NCBI GenBank assembly: GCA_012838235.1
Contig: DUPQ01000065.1
Coordinates: 1-64,000 of the forward strand
Length of the DNA stretch: 64,000 nt
DNA from: Clostridiaceae bacterium
GTDB taxonomy: Bacteria; Bacillota; Clostridia; DUPQ01
Direction of reading: 5' to 3'
Shown in pieces: positions 1 through 9,213 of the stretch. Numbering within the stretch: position 1 is the first letter of the stretch; each line of letters opens with the position of its first letter. The translations under genes and the position numbers were made by a program. The notes beneath the pieces were generated by a model. It was given only the letters and a program-made list of their open reading frames with translations. It was not told the origin of the DNA and did no database searches.

Positions 1-16
1 AAAGGAGTTTATCTTT

Positions 17-1798
17 ATGGGAAATAAGAGGAAAATAAGTTTTACTATCATCATAGCAGCAGTTGTAATCGTTATTGTAGCACTTCTATTCATTTTCCGC
101 GACAGTCTGTTTGGTAATATAGATCGTTTTGATGCAACTACTTTTAACAGCGATATCGTAATTAAAAGGTCGGATGCACAAGAACCGTTAAGTATGCCGT
201 ACAGATATTCAAAAGTGCTGATGGATAATAGGCTGGTATACAACGAAGAAATTGTAGGTATCAATATATCTTCCGTTAAGTATGGGGTAAGCGATACAGG
301 TTTAAGTTTATATAACTATAAAGATATTTTAAAAAACGGGGATAGCAAAGAAGCAAAGGCTGTAGTGGATTCAATAAAGTATTGTAAAGGTGTAACTACA
401 TTAAGTGGTATAATCTCCGATAAAGAAAAGAGTAAAATAACGATATATGAAGGATATACTGCAGATCTGATGATGGAGAGTTGGCATCACTATGTAATTA
501 TTCCTTCTGCATTAAGTGACTATATTAATGAGGAATTACCTGAAGATGAAAAGGTATTATTCATAATGAATCCCGGAACAAACGGACTGGCATATTTTAC
601 AATAATAGGTGAGTATGAAACAAAAAACAAGAGTGATACTTTGTATCTGTCCTATTGCGGATTAAGTACTGTGGTACTTGGCGGTCAAAAGGATATATCT
701 GACCATATTGATTGTATGGAAATTGATGTGAATGAGCAGGCCGACCTTACAGATTTCTCATATTTCTTAAGCAAATATTTTGCAGATGTCAATGTTCTTT
801 CTCAATATGAAAAAAGGATAAACAGTTTTAATGAGCCTTATTCATATATGTTTGTGAATACTGTAGACATCAAGGCAATTGATTTAACTGAAGAAGAGGG
901 TTTTGAAAAGAATATAATAAGAATATCCCGTATTGACGGGAAGGATAAACTGGAAATGTCGCATGTATATGCCGACGCCCTTGTAAATGACTACTATAAA
1001 TATTCACAGTATATAACCGATTTGAATATAAGTACGGGCAGAAAAGGAGTGGACCTATATAATCGCTCGGCATTTTCAGATATACCTTCCTATGACTTTA
1101 CTATAGAATTAGGCGGAGACTTAGGAAGCGAATTTGTTTATTGTATGAAAGAACAAGGCGAGAAATGGCCGTGTTTCCATCAGGCTGTAACCAGTATAAC
1201 TGAAATAGAGAGAATGAAAAAAGGCTGTGAAATAACATTTTATACCGACTATACGAATAAGGACCTTAAAGAGATAAGGAGAGACGATTTCAAGGAAAGC
1301 GGGTTGCACATGGAGGGCGGTATAAAAGGATATGCGATAATACCTGCAACAATTCATGAAGCTACTTGCAATCATCGCAGCATAGACTACCACGTGGTTT
1401 ACATGGTTGAGAGAGGCAAGGCTATAGATCCTTTGGATGCATTGAGAGTAGGATTTAAGGTAATAGGATATTATGAGTTGTCTGAAGGGACAAAAGAACA
1501 AGTGACAGATAATAAAAAAGTGCGTGAATATGACAAGGACGGTAATGAAGACGAGTATGATACGATATTCATAACATACACGGGACATAACGAGAAGTAT
1601 ATAAAGCAATCGGTCAAAAATGAGCACATTGAAGCCATAACCATAGAGACAAGAAGTGATGTTGAAATTACGGAGTTGATAAAGTATTTGAAAAAGTATT
1701 TTGCTCCTTCTGATGAAACGGCAGGTTATATCGGGTCAAAAAATGAGTTGGGCTTGGAGTATGAGTACTGTTTTACTGTTATGAATAGTATACAATAG
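17..1798 (+). CDS. Exported, membrane-anchored protein with an internally duplicated domain; function unknown
   Basis: 593 aa; AAAGGAG lies 9 nt before the ATG. One hydrophobic N-terminal segment (about residues 8-28) should anchor it, with the rest outside. The body has two related halves. Each opens with a strand like IVIKRSD or IIRISRIDGK, followed by a 'MPYRYSK' or 'MSHVYAD' segment. Each continues with FTIIGEYE or FKVIGYYE, a DT[IL][YF][LI][ST]Y strand, and an acidic 'IDCMEID..ADL..FSYFLSKYFA' type end. It is clearly paralogous to the proteins at 1952-2788 (one half only) and 21371-23227 (full length). The FTIIGEYE...DTIYLSY pattern resembles the extracytoplasmic domain of FtsX/MacB-type permeases, but no permease helices are present. 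That resemblance is inference; I do not recognise a named family. Confidence 0.85.
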   Translation: MGNKRKISFTIIIAAVVIVIVALLFIFRDSLFGNIDRFDATTFNSDIVIKRSDAQEPLSMPYRYSKVLMDNRLVYNEEIVGINISSVKYGVSDTGLSLYNYKDILKNGDSKEAKAVVDSIKYCKGVTTLSGIISDKEKSKITIYEGYTADLMMESWHHYVIIPSALSDYINEELPEDEKVLFIMNPGTNGLAYFTIIGEYETKNKSDTLYLSYCGLSTVVLGGQKDISDHIDCMEIDVNEQADLTDFSYFLSKYFADVNVLSQYEKRINSFNEPYSYMFVNTVDIKAIDLTEEEGFEKNIIRISRIDGKDKLEMSHVYADALVNDYYKYSQYITDLNISTGRKGVDLYNRSAFSDIPSYDFTIELGGDLGSEFVYCMKEQGEKWPCFHQAVTSITEIERMKKGCEITFYTDYTNKDLKEIRRDDFKESGLHMEGGIKGYAIIPATIHEATCNHRSIDYHVVYMVERGKAIDPLDALRVGFKVIGYYELSEGTKEQVTDNKKVREYDKDGNEDEYDTIFITYTGHNEKYIKQSVKNEHIEAITIETRSDVEITELIKYLKKYFAPSDETAGYIGSKNELGLEYEYCFTVMNSIQ

Positions 1799-1871
1799 TT
1801 CTTCAGTATGTTATATTTTAGTCTGCGACTTTTATCCGCAAAAATTTTTATTTGACAAAAGTTGCTTAATG
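1793..1871. repeat. Direct repeat, copy 1 of 2 (79 bp)
   Basis: It starts over the stop codon of the preceding gene (CAATAGTTCTTCAGTATG...) and ends GTTGCTTAATG. It matches 2957-3036 almost base for base; I see one substitution (TTAT/TTCT) and a 1-base length difference. The block contains TTGACA, but no -10 follows at the right distance here. Confidence 0.9.
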
Positions 1872-1951
1872 GTATCGGACAGGAAAAGATATTTTATTTA
1901 CAGTATCGACAGAAAAACCGTTAATATTATAAAAGGAAAGAGGTAATGATA

Positions 1952-2788
1952 ATGAAAAAAAGAAAAAAGAAAGTATGGATTTCTGTGATTGGCATCATTG
2001 TTATTTTAACAGCAACAGCTTTATTGGTGTCTTGTCAAAGTAAAGAAGATTATGGCAACCGCATAGTCATTAAGAGAATAGACGGAAAAGGTTCTCTAAG
2101 AATGCCACACATATATGTAAACAAAATTCTCTCGGACAAATCGCTTTTTTCAGAAGATATTGAAAAGTTTCTTGTTTCTTCCGTAAGAATCAGACTGGAC
2201 GAAAGAGACTTTTTTTACGGATATCCGTTTGGAGTTCTAGCGAAAACGGAAAACACTGAGGAAGAAAAAAAGATCATACGGGCTATTGAGTACTGTAAAG
2301 GCATAACGGATATTGATGTAATAACCAATGAAAAGAAAGACTGTGAAGTTACATTTTATGAAGGTTTTAATGCCGCTATGATGCAGGATAAAACGAGAGA
2401 CTGCGTGATTATGCCGTCCTCCGTAATCAAATTTATAAAGCCCGACCTTGCTCCTCAGGACAGAAGAATAATTGTAACCCGTGTTGAAGGATCATCCATT
2501 GGCACAAGTAATTTTACAATAATAGGAGAGTATACTGCAAAGGATAAATATGACACTATCTATGTATCATATTCCGGCTTGGCACGTATTTTTACATCAG
2601 CCGAAAGCGATGTATCGGAATTTGTGGATTCATTGGAAATTAAATTGTTTGAAGGGCGAGACGGCATTCAGCTGATGGAGTATTTAGACGAATATTTTGC
2701 CGATGCAAACGCTCTTGAGAAATATAAAGGTAAAACTGACAGGTATGGCAATCCGTATATTTTTAAGTACGAGCATTATCCGAAATAG
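1952..2788 (+). CDS. Lipoprotein, single-domain paralogue of the 17-1798 protein
   Basis: 278 aa from the second ATG (1952), which sits 8 nt after AAGAGG; the ATG at 1946 is too close to that site. Residues 1-28 form a lipoprotein signal: KKRKKK, a hydrophobic core and the lipobox LVSC with Cys28. The remaining 250 residues match one half of the neighbouring paralogue: NRIVIKRIDGK, MPHIYVNKIL, YCKGITD, FTIIGEY, DTIYVSYSGL, LDEYFADAN. It is probably a membrane-tethered extracytoplasmic protein. Function unknown; the shared fold could be a ligand-binding or permease-associated domain. Confidence 0.85.
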   Translation: MKKRKKKVWISVIGIIVILTATALLVSCQSKEDYGNRIVIKRIDGKGSLRMPHIYVNKILSDKSLFSEDIEKFLVSSVRIRLDERDFFYGYPFGVLAKTENTEEEKKIIRAIEYCKGITDIDVITNEKKDCEVTFYEGFNAAMMQDKTRDCVIMPSSVIKFIKPDLAPQDRRIIVTRVEGSSIGTSNFTIIGEYTAKDKYDTIYVSYSGLARIFTSAESDVSEFVDSLEIKLFEGRDGIQLMEYLDEYFADANALEKYKGKTDRYGNPYIFKYEHYPK

Positions 2789-2855
2789 TTTATATATAGC
2801 ACCGTTAGTTAGTGATTAACACGGTTTGTATAAAAATCTATATTAAATATACGAG

Positions 2856-2962
2856 CGGAGGTTAAGGTGTGGAAAACACGAAAAAACAGGCGTTACTATA
2901 ATCATCATAGTAGCGGTTGTGATTGTTGCGGCAGCTTTACTGTTACGAATAATATGCAATAG
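2856..2962 (+). pseudogene. Remnant of the same paralogue family
   Basis: A ribosome site (GGAGG) and GTG at 2869 begin a sequence like the other paralogue N-termini, but it hits TAA after ten codons. In a shifted frame the membrane-anchor codons continue (TIIIIVAVVIVAAALLL) and run directly into the family's 3' end, AATATGCAATAG. The roughly 550 codons between are gone. I read it as an internally deleted, frameshifted copy that kept only its two ends. Confidence 0.75.
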
Positions 2963-3036
2963 TTCTTCAGTATGTTCTATTTTAGTCTGCGACTTTTATC
3001 CGCAAAAATCTTTTATTTGACAAAAGTTGCTTAATG
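2957..3036. repeat. Direct repeat, copy 2 of 2 (80 bp)
   Basis: Near-identical to 1793-1871, again starting at the family's stop codon. In this copy the TTGACA at 3017-3022 is followed 16 bp later by TATAAT, so the repeat contributes the -35 of the T-box/valS promoter. Confidence 0.9.
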
Positions 3037-3044
3037 AATATAAT
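3017..3044 (+). promoter_or_regulatory. Promoter of the T-box/valS operon
   Basis: TTGACA at 3017-3022, a 16-bp spacer and TATAAT at 3039-3044 form a consensus sigma-A promoter. Transcription would start near 3051, just before the T-box leader. The -35 lies inside the duplicated block. Confidence 0.8.
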
Positions 3045-3050
3045 CAAATT

Positions 3051-3265
3051 AATGCTGTGAACTGAAGGAGTAGTTTGTAAAACCTCACAGAGAGAAAGCG
3101 GTAGCTGAAAAGCTTTTAGGCAATTTGCAGATGAAGGTCGTCGGGGAGCAAAACGTGATGCAAGCGTTAATTGCAATCGAGAGTCCCGTAAAAACGGGGA
3201 AATCAGGTGGTACCGCGGAAAGTATCCTTTCGTCCTGAAAAAATTTAAGGATGAGAGGATTTTTT
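3051..3265 (+). promoter_or_regulatory. T-box leader with terminator (probably tRNA-Val responsive)
   Basis: The T-box sequence AGGTGGTACCGCGG (3205-3218) and the upstream AGAGAGAAAGCGG element are diagnostic. The terminator pairs ATCCTTTCGTCCT (3224-3236) with AGGATGAGAGGAT (3248-3260), followed by TTTTT. The specifier is best placed at GTC 3137-3139 (a second GTC follows directly), which is a valine codon and fits valS downstream. Uncharged tRNA-Val should stabilise the antiterminator and let the operon be read. The terminator's right arm also carries the GAGAGG ribosome site of the first gene. Confidence 0.88.
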
Positions 3266-3508
3266 ATGAATACCTTTTTAACCGTCATTTCAATAACAGT
3301 GTGTGTCATAGGAGCAGCGGTGTCTTTCGGTGCCAAATTCCTGGTGAAAAAGAGTAATCTTGCAAAGAAGCAGGTTATAAAAGGGATTGACGATGAAAAG
3401 GTTGTAGAGTCATTGAAAGAGCAGAAAGCCGTAATGATAGTTAAGTTAATAGGAGCGGCTATATTCCTTCCGGGAATGATAGTGCTTTATATATTATTAA
3501 AGAGGTAG
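3266..3508 (+). CDS. Small two-helix membrane protein, first gene of the valS operon
   Basis: 80 aa from ATG 3266. GAGAGG lies 7 nt upstream, inside the T-box terminator; an in-frame ATG at 3251 lies within the hairpin and is less likely. Two hydrophobic stretches (about residues 1-22 and 58-77) flank a charged middle with many Lys and Glu. I do not recognise the family. It ends 7 nt before valS, so it shares the leader and should rise under valine or tRNA-Val limitation. Confidence 0.75.
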   Translation: MNTFLTVISITVCVIGAAVSFGAKFLVKKSNLAKKQVIKGIDDEKVVESLKEQKAVMIVKLIGAAIFLPGMIVLYILLKR

Positions 3509-3515
3509 TAAAGAG

Positions 3516-6161
3516 ATGAAAATATTGGAAACAAAATACGATCCGAAAACAATAGAAGAAAGGTTATACACCTTTTGGGAGCAAAACGGGTATTTCAAGG
3601 CTAAGATAGATAAGAAAAAGAAGCCTTTTACCATAATGATGCCGCCTCCCAATATAACGGGGCAGCTGCATATGGGGCATGCCATAGACAATACCATACA
3701 GGACATAATAATCAGGATGAAGAGAATGCAGGGTTATTGTGCACTGTGGTTGCCCGGAACCGATCATGCCAGTATAGCAACCGAAGCTAAAATAGTGGAA
3801 AGCATGAGAGAAGAAGGAATAGACAAACATGACATAGGCAGGGAGGAATTCTTAAAGAGAGCCTGGGCATGGAAAGAGAAATACGGTACCAGAATAGTGG
3901 AACAGTTGAAGAAAATGGGTTCTTCCTGTGACTGGAGCCGTGAAAGATTTACCATGGATGAAGGTTTGTCAAAGGCTGTTGTAAAAGCTTTCATTAAACT
4001 CTATGAAAAAGGTCTCATATACCGCGGAGAGAAGATTATAAACTGGTGTCCGGTATGCGGAACCTCCATTTCCAATGCCGAAGTGGAGCATGAGGAAAAA
4101 GAAGGAGCATTGTGGTACATTAAGTATCCTATAGAGAATGAAAACGGATTTGTTACCGTAGCCACAACACGTCCCGAAACAATGCTGGGAGATACCGCCG
4201 TTGCGGTTAATCCCGATGATGAAAGATATAGCAAGATTATAGGAAAGTATGTAATCTTGCCTTTAATGAACAGAAGAATACCGGTTATAGCCGATGAATA
4301 TGTTGAAAAGGATTTCGGTACCGGTGTTGTTAAAATAACGCCCGCTCATGATCCTAACGACTTTGAAGTGGGATTAAGACATAATCTGCAGATAATTAAT
4401 GTCATGAATGACGATGCCACCATGAACGAAAATGCGGGTGCATATGAAGGACTGGACAGATATGAGGCAAGGAAGAGAATAGTAGAAGATTTGGAAAAGT
4501 CGGGACTCATAGATAAAATTCAGAAACATATGCACAACGTAGGCTCCTGTTACAGATGCGACTCCATTGTTGAGCCCAGAGTTTCCACGCAGTGGTTTGT
4601 TAAAATGGCACCGTTGGCAAAGCCGGCGGTGGATGTTGTAAATGAAGGTAAGACCGAGTTTGTGCCTTCCAGATTCTCCAAGATATATTTAAACTGGATG
4701 GAAGATTGCCATGACTGGTGTATATCCAGACAGCTCTGGTGGGGACACAGAATACCCGCTTATTACTGCGACGACTGCGAGAATATAACGGTTGCGGAAA
4801 GTATGCCGGAAAAATGCACCAAATGTAACGGTAAGAACATACATCAGGATGAAGATACGCTGGATACATGGTTCAGTTCCGCACTCTGGCCGTTTTCCAC
4901 TTTAGGTTGGCCGGATAATACCGAAGACTTGAAGTATTTCTATCCTACCGATGTTTTGGTAACCGGTTATGACATAATATTTTTCTGGGTTGCCAGAATG
5001 ATATTCTCCGGACTGGAATATATGGGAGAAACGCCTTTTTCCACGGTTCTCATTCACGGTCTTGTTCGTGATGAACTGGGCAGAAAAATGTCCAAATCCT
5101 TGGGTAACGGTGTGGATCCTCTGGAGATAATAGAGCAGTACGGTACCGATGCTTTGCGATTTTCTCTCATAACCGGAAACTCTCCCGGTAATGATTTACG
5201 CTTTTCCGAGACCAAGGTGGAAGCGGGAAGAAACTTTGCCAATAAGATATGGAATGCCACCCGATTCGTGCTTATGAATTTTGATGAACAGCCGGACTTT
5301 TCAGATATTGATGTTGCCAACTTTGAAAACCCCGAGAAATGGATATTGACAAGGTTGAACAATGTTATTTCCGAAGTTACCGAAAACATGGAAAAGTTCG
5401 AGTTGGGTATAGCATTACAGAAAATATATGAGTTTATGTGGGATGAGTTCTGTGACTGGTATATCGAGCTTGTAAAACCTAAACTGTATGACAAACAAAA
5501 CCAAAAGAGGAAGGAAGCCTTGTATGTACTCAACTACACTTTGGCAAATGCAATGAAACTTCTTCATCCTTTCATGCCTTTTATAACGGAGGAAATATAT
5601 CAGAGCCTTGCAGACAGCGACAAGTCGATTATGATATCAGACTGGCCTAAGGTAAATAAGAAGTACGATTATTCCGAATGTGCTACCGATATGGATATAA
5701 TAATGGATTCCATTAAGAGTATCAGGAATAAGCGGGCGGAACTGAATATCGATGCCAAAATGAAAGCCCACATATTCTTTGTATCCGATGACGGGCATAT
5801 ACGAAATACAATAAAGCAAGGTGAGCAGTATTTTATTAAACTTGCCAATGCCAAAGCGGTAGCGGTATTTGCAGATGAATCGAAAATACCTTCCGATGCC
5901 ATATCCGTAATACTACCCGGATTCAAGATATTCATGCCTTTTAAAGAGCTGGTAAATGTCGAAGAAGAAATAGCAAGGCTGGAAAAAGAGTATGAAAAGG
6001 CGATATCCGAGATGCAAAGAGCCAAAGGCAAACTGGAAAATGAGGCATTTGTATCCAAAGCCCCGAAGAATCTTGTGGATGCCGAGAAGGAGAAGTATCA
6101 GAAGTTCTCGGATTTATCAAAAGATATTAAGTTAAGTCTGGAGAACCTTAAATGCATGTAA
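3516..6161 (+). CDS. valS: Valyl-tRNA synthetase
   Basis: 881 aa, the usual length. This class I synthetase charges tRNA-Val with valine in the cytoplasm. The HIGH signature appears as HMGH at residues 52-55 after [11 protein letters not shown]. The KMSKS signature is near 525 ([11 protein letters not shown]). The editing domain contains the [12 protein letters not shown] motif near 215, the anticodon-binding domain follows, and a C-terminal coiled-coil arm rich in Glu and Lys starts near 815. CxxC pairs (WCPVCG; CDDC/CTKC) suggest zinc-binding inserts. The end overlaps the dipeptidase start by 10 nt, so the genes are probably coupled. Confidence 0.97.
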   Translation: MKILETKYDPKTIEERLYTFWEQNGYFKAKIDKKKKPFTIMMPPPNITGQLHMGHAIDNTIQDIIIRMKRMQGYCALWLPGTDHASIATEAKIVESMREEGIDKHDIGREEFLKRAWAWKEKYGTRIVEQLKKMGSSCDWSRERFTMDEGLSKAVVKAFIKLYEKGLIYRGEKIINWCPVCGTSISNAEVEHEEKEGALWYIKYPIENENGFVTVATTRPETMLGDTAVAVNPDDERYSKIIGKYVILPLMNRRIPVIADEYVEKDFGTGVVKITPAHDPNDFEVGLRHNLQIINVMNDDATMNENAGAYEGLDRYEARKRIVEDLEKSGLIDKIQKHMHNVGSCYRCDSIVEPRVSTQWFVKMAPLAKPAVDVVNEGKTEFVPSRFSKIYLNWMEDCHDWCISRQLWWGHRIPAYYCDDCENITVAESMPEKCTKCNGKNIHQDEDTLDTWFSSALWPFSTLGWPDNTEDLKYFYPTDVLVTGYDIIFFWVARMIFSGLEYMGETPFSTVLIHGLVRDELGRKMSKSLGNGVDPLEIIEQYGTDALRFSLITGNSPGNDLRFSETKVEAGRNFANKIWNATRFVLMNFDEQPDFSDIDVANFENPEKWILTRLNNVISEVTENMEKFELGIALQKIYEFMWDEFCDWYIELVKPKLYDKQNQKRKEALYVLNYTLANAMKLLHPFMPFITEEIYQSLADSDKSIMISDWPKVNKKYDYSECATDMDIIMDSIKSIRNKRAELNIDAKMKAHIFFVSDDGHIRNTIKQGEQYFIKLANAKAVAVFADESKIPSDAISVILPGFKIFMPFKELVNVEEEIARLEKEYEKAISEMQRAKGKLENEAFVSKAPKNLVDAEKEKYQKFSDLSKDIKLSLENLKCM

Positions 6162-7102
6162 TTGATGCCCATTGCGACACACTGTATGCAATGTGTAAAG
6201 AGAAGACTCAACTACAATTTACCTATGACCTGGTAAAGAGTCTTAATATGCCTTATTTGCAGTTTTTTGCCATGTACAGTCCTCCTTCATTGTTGCTGCA
6301 GGAGGGCGGCTTTGATCAATCGGTAAAAATTCATCTGCAGATGCTGAAACTGTATGAAGAAATGACAAAGAAATATTCATATACCGAGGTTCTTTGTAAG
6401 AAAGATATTATTGCTTTTGAAAAAACAGATACTGACAGTTGCAATACTTTGTTTTCACTGCTGTCGGTTGAAGGTGTTTATCTTTCCAAAGGAGAGTTGT
6501 CATACATTGATTACCTGTACGATAACGGTGTCAGGTGCCTTTCTTTTACCTGGAATCATTCCAATGAGTTTGCCGAAGGGGTTAACGGAAATAAAGGGGA
6601 GGGACTTACCGTTTTAGGTAGGAAAGCGGTAAAAAAATGTAACAGCCTGGGTATTCTTATAGATGTATCGCATGCAAGCGATAAGACTTTTTACGATATT
6701 GCGGAATTATCCAAAAAGCCTTTTGTTGCTACTCATTCCAACAGCAGATTTATATGTGCTCACAGAAGAAACTTGGATGATGAAATGCTTAAAACAATAG
6801 CAAAAAGCGGCGGCTTGGCGGGAATAAACTACTTTTCCGATTTTTTGGTGGAAAAAGAGCAAAACAGAGAAGCAGGTGTAGATGATATAATAAGGCATAT
6901 AGAGCATATGGCTTCCTTAACGGGAACAAAGCATATAGGTTTAGGTTCGGACTTTGACGGAGTGGATAAAGCCGCAATAAGCGATGTTTCCGCAGTTGAG
7001 GAGATTATAAACACCCTTCTTAGGTTGAACTACAGCGAACAGGCAGTAAAGGATATCTGTGCGGGCAATATGATACGCATACTCAGGGAGGTATTAAAAT
7101 GA
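6152..7102 (+). CDS. Membrane-dipeptidase-like (peptidase family M19) metalloenzyme
   Basis: 316 aa. The M19 (renal dipeptidase) zinc motifs are visible: HCD in IDAHCDTL at the N-terminus, then DVSHAS, VATHSN and GLGSDFDG, with HRRNLDDE typical of the family. It has no signal peptide, so it is probably cytosolic and acts on dipeptides, perhaps including D-amino-acid peptides. It overlaps valS by 10 nt and mtnA by 4 nt (ATGA), so it belongs to the T-box operon. Substrate cannot be read from sequence. Confidence 0.9.
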   Translation: MHVIDAHCDTLYAMCKEKTQLQFTYDLVKSLNMPYLQFFAMYSPPSLLLQEGGFDQSVKIHLQMLKLYEEMTKKYSYTEVLCKKDIIAFEKTDTDSCNTLFSLLSVEGVYLSKGELSYIDYLYDNGVRCLSFTWNHSNEFAEGVNGNKGEGLTVLGRKAVKKCNSLGILIDVSHASDKTFYDIAELSKKPFVATHSNSRFICAHRRNLDDEMLKTIAKSGGLAGINYFSDFLVEKEQNREAGVDDIIRHIEHMASLTGTKHIGLGSDFDGVDKAAISDVSAVEEIINTLLRLNYSEQAVKDICAGNMIRILREVLK

Positions 7103-8142
7103 ACAGTATTACGCCTATTGAATTTAAGGACAATTTACTTATTCTCATAGATCAGAGAAAACTTTTTGAAACGGAAGAATACTTTGTTTGTGATACGGTG
7201 GAATCGGTGCATTTTGCCATTAAAGATATGGTGGTAAGAGGAGCACCCGCAATCGGTGTTGCAGCCGGTTACGGAATGTATATAAAAGCACTTTCTCTTA
7301 AAGATACCGATATTAAATCATTCAAAAAAAGCATGAAGAAGACTGCCGACTATTTAGATACAGCAAGACCTACCGCCGTAAATCTTTTTTATGCCACAAA
7401 AAGGATGATGGATGTGGTGGATAATCTCTCAGGTACGGTTACTAAGCCGGATGAAATAATAACCGCTTTGTATAAAGAAGCGGTTGCCATACATAATGAA
7501 GATATTAAAGCCAATAAAGAGATAGGAAAGAATATGCTGTCGCTGCTTAAAAATGCAAAGAGTGTACTGACGGTTTGTAATGCGGGTATTTTAGCCACAA
7601 CGGCATACGGAACCGCAACGTCGGCTATGTATCTGGCTAAAGAGCAGGGAAGAGAGCTTTCAGTCTATGCATGTGAAACACGACCGAGACTGCAGGGAGC
7701 AAGGCTTACATCATATGAACTGAATAAAAACGGAGTGGATGTCACGGTTATAACCGACGGTATGGTGGCTCATCTTATGAGCAAGAAAATGGTGGATGCG
7801 TTTATTGCGGGATGCGACAGGGTTGCCGCAAACGGTGATACCGCCAATAAGATAGGAACAAAAGGCATTTCCATAATAGCAAAGAGATATAACATACCGG
7901 TATATATCGCCTGTCCCACTTCCACTATTGATATGAATGTTAAAGACGGTTCCGGGATAGTCATTGAAGAGAGGGACCCTTCGGAAGTGACCCATATCGG
8001 CGGTGTTCGCATTGTTCCTGAAGGTGTAAAGGTGTTCAATCCTTCTTTTGATGTTACGGACCATGAAGATATTACGGCTATTGTCACGGAAAAGGGGATA
8101 GCTTATCCGCCGTTTAGTGAAACATTGAAACTTCTGAAATGA
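7099..8142 (+). CDS. mtnA: S-methyl-5-thioribose-1-phosphate isomerase
   Basis: 347 aa, the family length. It matches the MtnA/eIF2B-alpha-like group: RGAPAIGVAAGYG, CNAGILATTAYGTATS with the catalytic Cys, ETRPRLQGARLTSYEL, and GCDRVAANGDTANKIGTKG with the catalytic Asp. It converts methylthioribose-1-phosphate to methylthioribulose-1-phosphate in methionine salvage. Related proteins act on 5-deoxyribose or ribose 1-phosphates, so another pentose is possible because no other mtn gene is in the window. It starts on the dipeptidase stop (ATGA). Confidence 0.93.
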   Translation: MNSITPIEFKDNLLILIDQRKLFETEEYFVCDTVESVHFAIKDMVVRGAPAIGVAAGYGMYIKALSLKDTDIKSFKKSMKKTADYLDTARPTAVNLFYATKRMMDVVDNLSGTVTKPDEIITALYKEAVAIHNEDIKANKEIGKNMLSLLKNAKSVLTVCNAGILATTAYGTATSAMYLAKEQGRELSVYACETRPRLQGARLTSYELNKNGVDVTVITDGMVAHLMSKKMVDAFIAGCDRVAANGDTANKIGTKGISIIAKRYNIPVYIACPTSTIDMNVKDGSGIVIEERDPSEVTHIGGVRIVPEGVKVFNPSFDVTDHEDITAIVTEKGIAYPPFSETLKLLK

Positions 8143-8265
8143 GCACAATTCATTTCATTATCAAAGTAGTTTTAATATTTAATAGGAAAGGCAAGTAAGT
8201 AAAACTTTCAGTAACTTTAAAGGATACATACTCAATAGACAGTATTGCAAGTATATACCTTATTG

Positions 8266-9027
8266 TCAGCCTTCCAATAAGACTTTAAGTTGCTTTGCCA
8301 TTTTATCGGGGTAGATGCTTGCCATACTTGCGTGTCCCATATTTTCAAATTGTATAAACAATGTATCGGGGAAATTGTTTTTCATATACTTTATATCCCA
8401 TGCTCGGGCTTTAGCCTCTTTATCGCCATACCAATATTGGATACATTCATTATGTGGCGGTATATCTTTCGGCATGGAATAGTTATTGCAGGATTCAAAG
8501 GTCCTCCATATTGTTCTATAGCTCACAAAATTAAGAACCTCAGCTATATATTGCAATTCTTCAGGACCATATTCATCTGTGGCAAAGGCTTTTTCAAGAA
8601 GTTTTAACCCTCCTATCTTACCTAAAGCAATCATCAAAAAATCCCTTACGGCAATAAGCCTTGTAATAATCTTGGGAAGTTGGTACGGGGTAATTGCACC
8701 GTCTAAAATAACGTTATTTATTCTAACCAAATTATCGGAAAGCATCTTAAGTGCTACAGAGCCGCCCATGGAACAACCGTATAGGACATCTATTGTCTCT
8801 ATTTTTTGTTCCTTAAGCCACTTTGATAAGTTGCCGGCTATTTGTTCTACACTTGTAAAATCCGTATCGGGATTTTCCCGGTCATATCCCGGTAATGCGG
8901 GAACTATAATATGATAATCATTTTCCAGTATAGGTATGACATATTCAAAATAGTCCCACATTACTAATGCAGGATGTATAAGCATTATAACTTTCTCTTT
9001 ATCAGTTCCGAACCTGTATATATTCAC
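8266..9027 (-). CDS. Alpha/beta-hydrolase fold protein
   Basis: 253 aa, GTG start with GGAGG 6 nt upstream. The nucleophile elbow is GCSMGG and the late His lies in ENMGHASM; an acid around QYWYGDKEAKA completes the likely triad. The oxyanion region is LIHPALVMWDYF, so this is the esterase/lipase-like branch without signal peptide. It faces mtnA convergently and is divergent from the ATPase at 9214. Substrate unknown. Confidence 0.85.
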   Translation of the reverse strand: MNIYRFGTDKEKVIMLIHPALVMWDYFEYVIPILENDYHIIVPALPGYDRENPDTDFTSVEQIAGNLSKWLKEQKIETIDVLYGCSMGGSVALKMLSDNLVRINNVILDGAITPYQLPKIITRLIAVRDFLMIALGKIGGLKLLEKAFATDEYGPEELQYIAEVLNFVSYRTIWRTFESCNNYSMPKDIPPHNECIQYWYGDKEAKARAWDIKYMKNNFPDTLFIQFENMGHASMASIYPDKMAKQLKVLLEG

Positions 9028-9138
9028 TAAAATCCTCCAAGAATAATACTTTTGATATTATATCACGCTTGTTCTATTTGTTCGGAGTAAAAAATATACT
9101 TATAATTAGAAATATGCATACATGCAGAAAAATACATG

Positions 9139-9166
9139 GAAAAATATGCATCGGTGCATATTTTTC
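9139..9166. repeat. Perfect 12-bp inverted repeat with TCGG loop
   Basis: GAAAAATATGCA, TCGG, then TGCATATTTTTC: 12 matched pairs around a 4-nt loop, between the divergent hydrolase and ATPase genes. Further ATGCAT/CATGC words lie nearby (9114-9125, 9208-9213). It could be an operator or a hairpin in the ATPase leader ending in a short T run. Confidence 0.8.
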
Positions 9167-9213
9167 TTGAAATCCGCATGTTTTTGCGAAATAATGAGGG
9201 CAGGAGGCATGCT

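Noticed and set aside
1121-1627. Long minus-strand open frame (168 codons)
   Set aside because: It lies wholly inside the paralogue gene on the other strand, has no ribosome site, and its composition is that of an antisense shadow.
5054-5533. Minus-strand open frame of 159 codons in valS
   Set aside because: Antisense to a fully conserved synthetase gene; no start signal or recognisable motif.
8257-8280. CTTATTG...CAATAAG inverted repeat at the end of the hydrolase gene as a terminator
   Set aside because: Only 7 bp of A/T-rich stem and no T run in either direction.
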